From: Virgisporangium ochraceum
Lineage (GTDB): Bacteria > Actinomycetota > Actinomycetes > Mycobacteriales > Micromonosporaceae
Direction: 5' to 3'
Assembly (NCBI RefSeq): GCF_016863655.1
Contig: NZ_BOPH01000108.1
Span: 1-64,000 of the forward strand
DNA length: 64,000 bases
Shown: positions 25,624-33,282 of the stretch, piece by piece
Position numbering within the stretch: position 1 is the stretch's first letter
Layout of the letters: each line of letters begins with the position of its first letter
Translations under genes and position numbers: made by a program
The notes under the pieces: generated by a model
Seen by the model: the letters and a program-made list of their open reading frames with translations, nothing else
The model's database searches: none
What the model was told of the DNA's origin: nothing

Positions 25624-26396
25624 CCGGTCACCGCCCGGCTGAAGCGGGACAGGAACGCGGCCAGCCGCGGCGACGACGGCCGGTCGAAGAACTCCTCCGG
25701 CGGACCGGTCTCCACCACCCGGCCGGCGTCCATGAACACGCACCGGTCGGCCACCTCGCGCGCGAACGCCATCTCGTGGGTCACCACGATCATCGTGATC
25801 CCGTCGCGGGCCAGGCCGCGCACCACGGCCAGCACCTCCTCCACCAGCTCCGGGTCCAGTGCGCTCGTCGGCTCGTCGAGCAGCAGGAGCCGCGGCCGGG
25901 TCGCCAGCGCCCGGGCGATCGCGACCCGCTGCTGCTGCCCGCCGGACAGCTGCCGCGGGTGGGCGTCGGCCTTGTCGGCGAGCCCGACCCGGTCGAGCAG
26001 CTCCATGGCCGCGGCGCGGGCACTGGCCGGCGCCACGCCGTGCACGCGCACCGGCGCCTCGGTGACGTTGCGCAGCACCGTCCAGTGTGGAAAGAGCTGG
26101 AACTGCTGGAACACCATGCCCATCCGCCGGCGCTGGGCGGCGACCCGGCGCTCGGTCAGCGGCACCAGCCGGCCCCGGACGTGCTCGTAGCCGAGCAGTT
26201 CCCCGTCGAGGTACATGGCGCCGCCGTCGATCGGCGCGAGCTGGTGCAGGCAGCGCACCAGCGTCGACTTCCCCGACCCCGACGGCCCCACGACGACGAC
26301 CACCTCGCCCTCGGCCACGTCCAGCGACGCGCCGTCGAGCGCGGTCACGGCGCCGAACCGCTTGCGGACGTCCACCATGGACACCACCGGCGTCAT
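25620..26396 (-). CDS. Polar amino-acid-type ABC transporter ATPase
   Basis: A 258-residue GlnQ-like ATPase: Walker A GPSGSGKST, signature LSGGQQQRVAIARAL, Walker B LLLLDEPTSALD and switch TMIVVTHEM. It couples to the permease at 26393 with an ATGA overlap. The substrate is probably an amino acid or small organic acid used by the CoA enzymes of the same operon. Confidence 0.9.
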   Translation of the reverse strand: MTPVVSMVDVRKRFGAVTALDGASLDVAEGEVVVVVGPSGSGKSTLVRCLHQLAPIDGGAMYLDGELLGYEHVRGRLVPLTERRVAAQRRRMGMVFQQFQLFPHWTVLRNVTEAPVRVHGVAPASARAAAMELLDRVGLADKADAHPRQLSGGQQQRVAIARALATRPRLLLLDEPTSALDPELVEEVLAVVRGLARDGITMIVVTHEMAFAREVADRCVFMDAGRVVETGPPEEFFDRPSSPRLAAFLSRFSRAVTG

Positions 26397-27262
26397 ACCG
26401 TGACCCCCCGACCGAAGCGGCGCTCCAACCGGCGCTGGCCCAGCGACAGCACGGTCACCACGGCCAGGTACCAGATCACCGCGACCAGCAGCATCGGCAC
26501 CACCTCGTACGTGCGGTTGTAGATGACCTGCACCGCGTGCAGCAGGTCGGCCATCGCGATCACGCTGACCAGCGACGTGCCCTTGAGCAGGCTGATGAAC
26601 TGGCTGCCGGTCGGCGGGATGATGACCCGCATCGCCTGCGGCAGCACCACCCGGCCGAACGTCTGGCCCGACGTGAAGCCCATCGCCTTCGCCGCGTCGC
26701 GCTGGCCCGGGTCGACCGCGAGGATGCCGGCCCGGATGATCTCGGCCATGTACGCGGCCTCGTGCAGCGACAGGCCGAGGATCGCCGCGAACAACGGTGT
26801 GATGACCGCGTTCGAGTCCCACGACGCGAACGTCGGACCGTACGGGACGCCGATCGACAGCGTCGGCAGCAGGTACGCGAGGTTGTACCAGAAGATCAGC
26901 TGCACCAGCGGCGGCACCCCGCGGAACACACCGACGTACACGGTCGCCGCCCACCGGGCCGGCCCGAACTCGCTGAGCTGACCGGCGGCCAGCACCGTCC
27001 CGAGCAGCGAGCCGAGCGTCATGCCGACGACCGTCAGCAGCACCGACATGCCCAGTCCGGCGAGCACCGTGGCGTCGAACAGGTACTCGCCCACGACGTC
27101 CCACTCGAACCGCGGGTTGCTGTACAGGAACACCACGACCTGAACAGCGACCGCGAGCAGGAGCGCGCCGGTCAGCCACCGCCACGGCCGGAACCGGGGC
27201 CGGGCGGTGGCGACGTCCACAGTGGACACCTTCGCGGTGGTGGTCATGTCGACGGCGGTCAT
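26393..27262 (-). CDS. Polar amino-acid-type ABC transporter permease
   Basis: A 289-residue HisM/GlnP-family membrane protein with about five or six helices. The EAA loop AAYMAEIIRAGILAVDPGQRDAAKAMG and the segment FRGVPPLVQLIFWYNLAY are diagnostic. The single permease gene implies a homodimeric channel. ATG 27262 overlaps the binding-protein stop; MTTTAK five codons on is a possible alternative start. Confidence 0.9.
   Translation of the reverse strand: MTAVDMTTTAKVSTVDVATARPRFRPWRWLTGALLLAVAVQVVVFLYSNPRFEWDVVGEYLFDATVLAGLGMSVLLTVVGMTLGSLLGTVLAAGQLSEFGPARWAATVYVGVFRGVPPLVQLIFWYNLAYLLPTLSIGVPYGPTFASWDSNAVITPLFAAILGLSLHEAAYMAEIIRAGILAVDPGQRDAAKAMGFTSGQTFGRVVLPQAMRVIIPPTGSQFISLLKGTSLVSVIAMADLLHAVQVIYNRTYEVVPMLLVAVIWYLAVVTVLSLGQRRLERRFGRGVTV
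27216..27228. repeat. Iterated palindrome, site 4 (GTCCAC-A-GTGGAC)
   Basis: Near the start of the ABC permease gene; Ser-Thr-Val-Asp, Thr ACT. Confidence 0.85.
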
Positions 27263-28203
27263 GTCGAGGCGCTGGGCGCCGGCGACCCCGGGCCGGACGT
27301 CTTCGGCGCGGCCGTGTTGTAGCCGATCTGCTTCACGGCCACGTTGTCCAACCCGTACTTCTTCATGATCTCCAGGTACTCGCCGCTGTCGAGCAGCACC
27401 GTGAACGCGTCCCGGAGCACCGGTCCCAGGCCGCTGGACTTCGGCACCAGCATCGCGAGCTGGTCGACGCCGGCACCCTGCTCGTCGGTCTGGGTGACGT
27501 AGGTGTAGGCGTCCTTGTCCTTGGCCTTCGCGTCGATCGCGGCGCCCTCGGTCATGCCGGCGGCGTCGGCCCGGCCGGACTTCGCGGCGAGGATGGTGGC
27601 GTTGGTGTCGGCGAGGCCGATGAACGTCACCGCCTGTTTGCCGTTCTTCGTGCACCACGCGGTCAGCTTCTTGATCTGGTCCTCGACGATGCTGCCGGTG
27701 ACGGCGGCGACCTTCTTGCCGCAGATGTCGGCGCTGGTCCTGATGCCGGCCTTGCTCTCCGTCGGCACCAGGTACGCGGTGCGGGTGGTCATCCAGACCA
27801 CGGCGTCGAAGTCCTTCTCCCGCTCGGCGGTGTCCTTGACCGGTCCGTTGAACCCGTCGTAGCGGCCGGAGAGCATGCCGGTGAGCGCCGCCGGCAGGCC
27901 GTTGACGATGGAGATCTCGGGCTTGAGGCCGAGCACGCGGCCGAGGGCGGCCTGCAGGTCGGGGTCGAGCCCGGTGACGGTCTTGCCGTCGGTGCCGACG
28001 GAGCGGTACGGCGGGTGCGAGTCGCCGGCGAGGCGCAGCACGCCCGCCTTGCGGATCGCCTCGGGCAGGCGGTCGACGAGTTCCTTCACCGGCCCGTTGC
28101 CGGCGGCCGGCGCGGCACCCGGGGACTTCTCCGGGTCGGAGTTGCAGGCGGACAGGACGGTCGTGGCGAGCAGAAGGGCGAGAACAGCGGACAGTCTTCT
28201 CAT
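27259..28203 (-). CDS. Polar amino-acid-type ABC substrate-binding lipoprotein
   Basis: A 314-residue family-3 binding protein. Signal and lipobox LSACNSD anchor it to the membrane. LRLAGDSHPPYRSVGTDGKTVTGLDPDLQAALG is the usual first lobe. Two further cysteines (DICGKK, AWCTKNG) could form a disulfide. The C-terminus is Pro/Ser-rich. Start ATG 28203 has GGAG upstream. It follows the MaoC gene by 25 bases. Confidence 0.9.
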   Translation of the reverse strand: MRRLSAVLALLLATTVLSACNSDPEKSPGAAPAAGNGPVKELVDRLPEAIRKAGVLRLAGDSHPPYRSVGTDGKTVTGLDPDLQAALGRVLGLKPEISIVNGLPAALTGMLSGRYDGFNGPVKDTAEREKDFDAVVWMTTRTAYLVPTESKAGIRTSADICGKKVAAVTGSIVEDQIKKLTAWCTKNGKQAVTFIGLADTNATILAAKSGRADAAGMTEGAAIDAKAKDKDAYTYVTQTDEQGAGVDQLAMLVPKSSGLGPVLRDAFTVLLDSGEYLEIMKKYGLDNVAVKQIGYNTAAPKTSGPGSPAPSAST

Positions 28204-28228
28204 GGCACGCTCCGGGGTGGCGGGGAGC

Positions 28229-28681
28229 TCAGGGGTGGTAGCGGTACACCGCCTGGGCGACGGCGGCCGGCTTCGGACCGCCTTCGATCTCGACGGTGAG
28301 GTCGGCGACGAGTTCGACGCCGTTCCCGGCGACCGGGCGGACCGACGCGACCGTCGCCGCGAGGCGGATCTTCGAGCCGACCGGTACCGGTGCCGGGAAG
28401 CGGACCTTGTTCAGGCCGTAGTTGACGGCCATGCCGACGTCCTCGATGCGCAGCAGGTCGGTCCACAGTGGAATGACGAGGGACAGGGTCAGGTATCCGT
28501 GTGCGATGGTCGTGCCGAACGGACCCGTCGCGGCGCGCGAGGGGTCGACGTGGATCCACTGGTGGTCGCCGGTGGCGTCGGCGAACCGGTCGATCCTGTC
28601 CTGGGTGATCTCCAGCCACTCGCTGGTGCCGAGGTCGCTGCCGGCGAGCCCGGACAGGTCCGAGAAGACGACTGTGGTCAT
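28229..28681 (-). CDS. MaoC-like enoyl-CoA hydratase/dehydratase
   Basis: A 150-residue single hot-dog protein. The hydratase-2 motif ATGDHQWIHVDPSRA supplies the catalytic Asp-His pair, and TTIAHGYLTLSLVIPLW completes the pocket. It likely hydrates an enoyl-CoA or dehydrates a 3-hydroxyacyl-CoA made by the neighbouring ligase and SDR. It overlaps the ligase by ATGA. Confidence 0.88.
   Translation of the reverse strand: MTTVVFSDLSGLAGSDLGTSEWLEITQDRIDRFADATGDHQWIHVDPSRAATGPFGTTIAHGYLTLSLVIPLWTDLLRIEDVGMAVNYGLNKVRFPAPVPVGSKIRLAATVASVRPVAGNGVELVADLTVEIEGGPKPAAVAQAVYRYHP
28461..28473. repeat. Iterated palindrome, site 5 (core TCCAC-A-GTGGA)
   Basis: In the MaoC gene, read in a further frame as Pro-Leu-Trp-Thr. 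The outermost base pair is broken. Confidence 0.75.
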
Positions 28682-30171
28682 GTGGTTTCCTCCCCGTGGG
28701 TGGTCCGCAGGCGGCTCTTGAGCACCTTGCCGGAGGCGGTGCGCGGCAACGTCTCCGTCAGCACGACCGACTTCGGGATCTTGTACCGCGCGATGCGACC
28801 GTCAAGGAACGCCAGCACCTGCGCGGGATCGACGGTCGAACCGGTGCGGGGCACGACGACGGCGCGGCCGACCTCGCCCCACCGGTCGTCGGGTACCCCG
28901 ATCACCGCGCACTCGGCGACGTCGGGGTGGCCGGACAGCGCGTCCTCGACCTCGGCCGGGTAGATGTTCTCCCCGCCCGAGATGATCATGTCCTTGATGC
29001 GGTCGCGCACATGGGCGAAGCCGTCGCCGTCGACGACCGCGACGTCGCCGGAGTGGAACCACCCGTCGCCATCGAACGCCGCGGCCGTGTCGTCGGGCCG
29101 GTTCCAGTAGCCGGGCGAGACGTTCGGGCCGCGCACCAGGATCTCGCCGGGCTCGTCGGGCGCGACGTCGGTGCCGTCGGGCCGCACGACACGCACGTCG
29201 CCGAAGAACACGGCGGTGCCGGCCGACCCGGCCCTGCGCCGGCTCTCCTCCGCGCGCAGGAACAGCACGCCGGGCGCCGCCTCGGTCATCCCGTAGCCCT
29301 GCAGGAACGTCAGGCCGCGCCGGTGGTAGGTGGCGATCAGCGACTCGGGAACCGGTGCGCCGCCGCACATCAGCGTGCGCACCGTCGACAGGTCGGCGCC
29401 CGCCCATTCGTCACAGGCGGCGATCGTCTGGAACATCGCCGGGACGCCGAACATCAGTGTGACGCCGTGGGTGGCGATCAACCGTAGCGAGCCGGCCGGG
29501 TCGAACCGGGGCACCAGCACCGACCGGCCGCCCTTGAGGAACGTCGGCAGCACGGTCTGGTTCAGCGCGGCGACATGGAACATCGGCGCGCTGACCAGGG
29601 CCACCTCGTCGGCGGTGAGGTCGACGTCGAGCAGCAGGTTGAACGCGTTCCAGGCGAGGTTGGCGTGGGTGAGGACGACGCCCTTGGGCCGGCCGGTCGT
29701 GCCCGAGGTGTAGAGCAGCAGGCACGGGTCGGCGGGGTCCACCGGTTCGTCGAGCGGGGCGGTCGGCGCCGCGGCGAGCACCGCCTCATACGGTGCGGCG
29801 ATCGGGTCGGCGACGCCGAGCGCGGCGGCCGCGTCGGCGTGCTCGGACGAGTGGACCAGCGCGGTGGCGCCGCAGTCGGCCACGATCGTCGCCAGTTCCG
29901 GGACGGCCAGCCGGGTGTTCAACGGGACGAAGACCGCGCCGAGGAGCCCCGCGGCGAACATCGTCTCGAGGAACTCCGGCCGGTTCGGGCCGAGGAACGC
30001 CACGCGGTCACCGGCGCGCACCCCGCGTTCGCGCAACACGTACGCGAGCCGGGTGGAGCGGCCGGACACGTCGGCGAACGTCCACTCGCGACGCACGTGC
30101 ACGAGCGCGACGCGGTGCGGCGACATCCGCGCCCGGCGCGCCGGCCACGAGCCGACCCCCCGGTTACGCAC
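28678..30171 (-). CDS. Acyl-CoA synthetase (AMP-forming, FadD-like)
   Basis: A 497-residue ANL ligase. The P-loop is LLLYTSGTTGRPKGVVLTH; QGYGMTEAAPGV and GWFHSGDVAVVDGDGFAHVRDRIKDMIISGGENIYPAEVE are the A5-A8 motifs; the catalytic Lys lies in the C-terminal TASGKVLKSRLR. GTG 30171 begins MRNRGVGSWPARRARM, the usual N-terminus of such enzymes, and overlaps the SDR stop by 8 bases. It activates a carboxylic acid to its CoA thioester at the start of the operon pathway. Confidence 0.9.
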   Translation of the reverse strand: MRNRGVGSWPARRARMSPHRVALVHVRREWTFADVSGRSTRLAYVLRERGVRAGDRVAFLGPNRPEFLETMFAAGLLGAVFVPLNTRLAVPELATIVADCGATALVHSSEHADAAAALGVADPIAAPYEAVLAAAPTAPLDEPVDPADPCLLLYTSGTTGRPKGVVLTHANLAWNAFNLLLDVDLTADEVALVSAPMFHVAALNQTVLPTFLKGGRSVLVPRFDPAGSLRLIATHGVTLMFGVPAMFQTIAACDEWAGADLSTVRTLMCGGAPVPESLIATYHRRGLTFLQGYGMTEAAPGVLFLRAEESRRRAGSAGTAVFFGDVRVVRPDGTDVAPDEPGEILVRGPNVSPGYWNRPDDTAAAFDGDGWFHSGDVAVVDGDGFAHVRDRIKDMIISGGENIYPAEVEDALSGHPDVAECAVIGVPDDRWGEVGRAVVVPRTGSTVDPAQVLAFLDGRIARYKIPKSVVLTETLPRTASGKVLKSRLRTTHGEETT

Positions 30172-31075
30172 CGGGATCCGCCGGCACGGGTACCCCCACC
30201 GTCTGCGTGGCGGTGCCGAGCGAGGTCGGCCACGCGGTGGCGATGTCGTCGGCCGACCAGCCGCCGTCGCGGTACACGGCGGCGACCTCGGTGGGATGGC
30301 TCCACAGCGACAGCTTGTCGCCGCCGACGCCGATCGCCTGACCGGTGACGTCCGCGCTCGCCGCGGAGGCGAGGTACACCACCAGGCCGGCCGCGTCGTC
30401 GGGGGTGCCGAAGCCGGCGCCGGCACGCAGCCAGGCGGGCATGGGCGTCCCGTCGCGTTCGAACGCCTCGACGTGCGGCGCGAACGCCGGGATCGTCGCG
30501 GTCATCGCGGTCGCCGCGACCGGGACCACCGCGTTGACGGTGATCGACGCCCGGCCAAGCTCCATCGCCCACGTGCGGACCATGCCCACGATCGCGGCCT
30601 TCGCCGCCGAGTAGTTGGTCTGCCCGACGTTGCCCCGCTGGCCGGCCGGCGACCCGACGACGACCACGCGCCCGCCACCGCCCTGCGCCCGCATCTGCCC
30701 CACGGCGGCGCGCACGCAGGTGAACGTGCCGCGCAGGTGCACGTCGACGACGGCGTCGAACTCCTCGTCGGACATCTTCCACAGCATCCGGTCGCGCAGG
30801 ATGCCCGCGTTGGTCACCAGCGCGTCGAGGCGTCCGAACGTCGACACCGCGCGCCCGACGATCCGCTCGGCGACATCGGACGGTCCGACCGCGCCGGCCT
30901 CGGCGACCGCGGTGCCGCCGGCCGCGACGATCGCGTCCACGGCCGCACCGGCGGCCGCCCCGTCGGCGTCGTTGACCACGACCGACGCGCCGGCGGCGCC
31001 GAGTGCGGTGGCGTACGCCAGCCCCAGCCCACGTCCCGCACCGGTGACGACCGCGACCCGCCCGCTGAGATCCAT
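30164..31075 (-). CDS. Short-chain dehydrogenase/reductase, first gene of ten-gene operon
   Basis: A 303-residue classical SDR. The nucleotide motif is TGAGRGLG, NAG is present and the active site YSAAK follows VVVVGSPAGQRGNVGQTN. About 40 extra residues after the SDR core (SHPTEVAAVYRDGGWSADDIATAWP) resemble those of multifunctional-enzyme-type hydroxyacyl-CoA dehydrogenases. It probably acts on a 3-hydroxyacyl-CoA. Start ATG 31075 lies seven bases after a -10 box, suggesting a leaderless mRNA. Confidence 0.88.
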   Translation of the reverse strand: MDLSGRVAVVTGAGRGLGLAYATALGAAGASVVVNDADGAAAGAAVDAIVAAGGTAVAEAGAVGPSDVAERIVGRAVSTFGRLDALVTNAGILRDRMLWKMSDEEFDAVVDVHLRGTFTCVRAAVGQMRAQGGGGRVVVVGSPAGQRGNVGQTNYSAAKAAIVGMVRTWAMELGRASITVNAVVPVAATAMTATIPAFAPHVEAFERDGTPMPAWLRAGAGFGTPDDAAGLVVYLASAASADVTGQAIGVGGDKLSLWSHPTEVAAVYRDGGWSADDIATAWPTSLGTATQTVGVPVPADPGA

Positions 31076-31081
31076 GTCCGC

Positions 31082-31127
31082 AAAGCTAGGCGATTCAATT
31101 ACGACCGTCAAGAATCTGCCTAGCTTT
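31082..31127. promoter_or_regulatory. Long inverted repeat over the operon promoter
   Basis: AAAGCTAGGC (31082-31091) and GCCTAGCTTT (31118-31127) are perfect 10-base arms. Inside them GATTC and GAATC pair, after a one-base bulge. The left arm covers the -10 box and the right arm overlaps the MFS stop codon. It could be an operator or a bidirectional terminator structure. Confidence 0.6.
31083..31111 (-). promoter_or_regulatory. Promoter of the ten-gene operon, probably leaderless
   Basis: On the minus strand TTGACG (31111-31106), a 17-base spacer and TAGCTT (31088-31083) are followed by seven bases and then the ATG of the SDR. This spacing would place the transcript start at or near the A of the start codon. 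Confidence 0.7.
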
Positions 31128-32577
31128 ACCTCCGCTGACGCTGCGTGACAGGTGTGCCGTCGGTGAGGAGGACCGCGGTGCTGATCGCGGCCGCCGTCAG
31201 CAGCAGCGCGCTGACCTCGAACACGACCGCGTAGCCGTGGGTCACCGCCGCAGCCCCGCCGATCGCGTGACCCGCCGCGGCGGTCGTGGCGACGGTGTTG
31301 AGCAGCGCGGTACCCAGCGAGCCGCCGACCTGCTGGCTCGTGTTGACCAGCGCGCTCGCGATCCCCGCGTCGTCGTCGGCCACCGCGGTGAGCGCGGTGC
31401 CCGACAGCGGGCCGAACGTCAGGCCCATGCCGACGCTGATCAGCAGTTCGGCGGGGAGGATGTGGGTCCAGTAGCCGGAGTCGACGTCGAGGTGCGACAG
31501 CAGGAACATCCCGGCGCTCGACGTCGCGAGCCCGGTGACCATCGCCAGCCGCGGTCCCAGGTGCGGCAGCGCCCGCACGACGACCACCGAGCCCGCGACG
31601 ACTCCGGCGGTGAACGGCAGGAACGCCGCGCCCGCCTCGATCGGCGTGTACCCGAGTGTGCGCTGCAGGTGGTAGGTGAGGAACAGGAACACGCTGAAGA
31701 TGGCGACGCCGACGAGCAGGCGGGCCAGGTACGCGCCGGCGCGGTCGCGGTGGGCGAGGATCCGCATGGGCAGCATCGGCTCCGCGGTGCGCACCTCGAT
31801 GACGACGAACCCGGTCAGCAGCAGCGCCGACACACCGATTGCCGCCAGGGTCACCGGAGCACGCCAGCCGTCGGTGCCGGCGAGGCTGAAGCCGTACACC
31901 AGCGCGACCAGCCCGGCGGTGCCGGTCAGCGCGCCGGGCAGGTCGTAGCCCACGCGGGCGTCGCACCGGCTGTCGCGCACGTAGCGCAGGGCGGCCACGG
32001 CGGCGGCCGCCGCGATCGGCGTGGCGACGAGCAGCGTCCAGCGCCAGGAGGCCACCTCGGTCAGCACGCCGCCGAGCAGCAGACCGAGGGCGCCCCCGCC
32101 ACCGGCGATCGCGCCGTAGAGCGCGAACGCGCGGGCCCGCTCCGCCGGGTCGGTGAACGCCACGGTGAGCAGCGACAGCGCCGCCGGCGCGAGCAGCGCG
32201 GCGAACGTGCCCTGCAGGGCCCGGGCCGCGAACAGGGTGCCGGCGTCGACGGCGAGCCCGGCCGCGGTCGAGGCGACGGCGAACCCGACGAGGCCGACGA
32301 CGAACGTCCGCTTGCGCCCGGCGCGGTCGGCGATCCGGCCGCCGAGCAGCAGCAGGCCGCCGAACGTCAGCGTGTAGGCGGTGACGACCCAGTGCCGGTC
32401 GGCGTCGGCGATGCCCAGGTCGTGCTGGGCGGTCGGCAGCGCCACGTTGACGATCGTCATGTCGAGGATCAGCAGCAGCTGCGCGACCCCGATCACGGCC
32501 ATCGACCGCCAGCGCATCGGGTCAGGCGGCGGGCGGTCGGCGACGGCCGGCCGGGACGCCGACGCGTAGATCGTCAT
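31126..32577 (-). CDS. MFS drug-exporter-type permease (DHA2, about 14 helices)
   Basis: A 483-residue membrane antiporter. The N-terminal LLILDMTIVNVALPTAQHDLG is the DHA2 helix-1 motif, GGRIADRAGRKR is motif A, and AGGGGALGLLLGGVLTE is an antiporter motif C-like stretch. It overlaps the upstream GNAT gene by ATGA. It probably expels a hydrophobic compound; the substrate is unknown. Confidence 0.9.
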   Translation of the reverse strand: MTIYASASRPAVADRPPPDPMRWRSMAVIGVAQLLLILDMTIVNVALPTAQHDLGIADADRHWVVTAYTLTFGGLLLLGGRIADRAGRKRTFVVGLVGFAVASTAAGLAVDAGTLFAARALQGTFAALLAPAALSLLTVAFTDPAERARAFALYGAIAGGGGALGLLLGGVLTEVASWRWTLLVATPIAAAAAVAALRYVRDSRCDARVGYDLPGALTGTAGLVALVYGFSLAGTDGWRAPVTLAAIGVSALLLTGFVVIEVRTAEPMLPMRILAHRDRAGAYLARLLVGVAIFSVFLFLTYHLQRTLGYTPIEAGAAFLPFTAGVVAGSVVVVRALPHLGPRLAMVTGLATSSAGMFLLSHLDVDSGYWTHILPAELLISVGMGLTFGPLSGTALTAVADDDAGIASALVNTSQQVGGSLGTALLNTVATTAAAGHAIGGAAAVTHGYAVVFEVSALLLTAAAISTAVLLTDGTPVTQRQRR

Positions 32578-33107
32578 GCCGCGGGGTCCAGGGCCGCGGG
32601 GTCCAGGATCGTCGGGACCCGCAGCACGATGTCCACGACGGACGCCGGCCCGTCGACGTCGACGGTGCAGCCCGGAAACTCGCGCCGCAGCCAGTCCAGC
32701 ACCCGGGTGTTGGTCGTCAGCACCGCCGCCACCAGCCGACGGTGACCCGACGCGTGGGCGGCGACGACCAGCTCACCGAGCAGGCGCCGGCCGATCCCCC
32801 GCCCCTGCGCGGCGTCGACGACCTCGAGCGCGATCTCCGCCCGGCCGTCGCCGAACGCCATCAGCCGGCCGAGGCCGTCGGCGGTCCAGCCTCCGTCGTG
32901 CCGGCGCTCGGCCACCAGCACCGCGCGCCGGTCACCGTCCACTGTGGCCAGTTCGGCGCGCTGGGACGCGGTGAGCCGCGGCATCCCGGTGTGGAAGCGC
33001 TGGTAGCGCGACCCTGCCGACATCCCGTCGAACACACACTGCACCGCACCGGCCGCCTCACCGGCCCGCAGCCGGCGGATCCGGCCGTGCCACCCTGTCG
33101 ACCCCAT
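32574..33107 (-). CDS. GNAT-family N-acetyltransferase
   Basis: A 177-residue GNAT. The acetyl-CoA loop is AAQGRGIGRRLLGELV, preceded by the strand AEIALEVVD. The N-terminal FDGMSAGSRYQRFHTGMPRLT is shared by GNATs of the protein-acetylase type. ATG 33107 follows GAGGTG. Coupled to the MFS gene, so it might modify or protect against the exported compound. Confidence 0.85.
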   Translation of the reverse strand: MGSTGWHGRIRRLRAGEAAGAVQCVFDGMSAGSRYQRFHTGMPRLTASQRAELATVDGDRRAVLVAERRHDGGWTADGLGRLMAFGDGRAEIALEVVDAAQGRGIGRRLLGELVVAAHASGHRRLVAAVLTTNTRVLDWLRREFPGCTVDVDGPASVVDIVLRVPTILDPAALDPAA

Positions 33108-33282
33108 CGCCGCCCACCTCCAGCACGCCGGCGTTCCGACGACGTTCCACCACGGCCGGAACGGGCGTGGAACACCGCACCGGCGAGAGAGGGTGGTGGC
33201 TGATCCGTGCGTTCGACCGCGCTCCGATGGGGGATCCGGGCAATACCTGGCCCGGCTCCGCGACCGTGCACACCATCGCGGT

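Noticed and set aside
33193-33282. N-terminal extension of the TPR protein from GTG 33193
   Set aside because: Codons here have many A/T third positions unlike the rest of the gene, and no good ribosome site.
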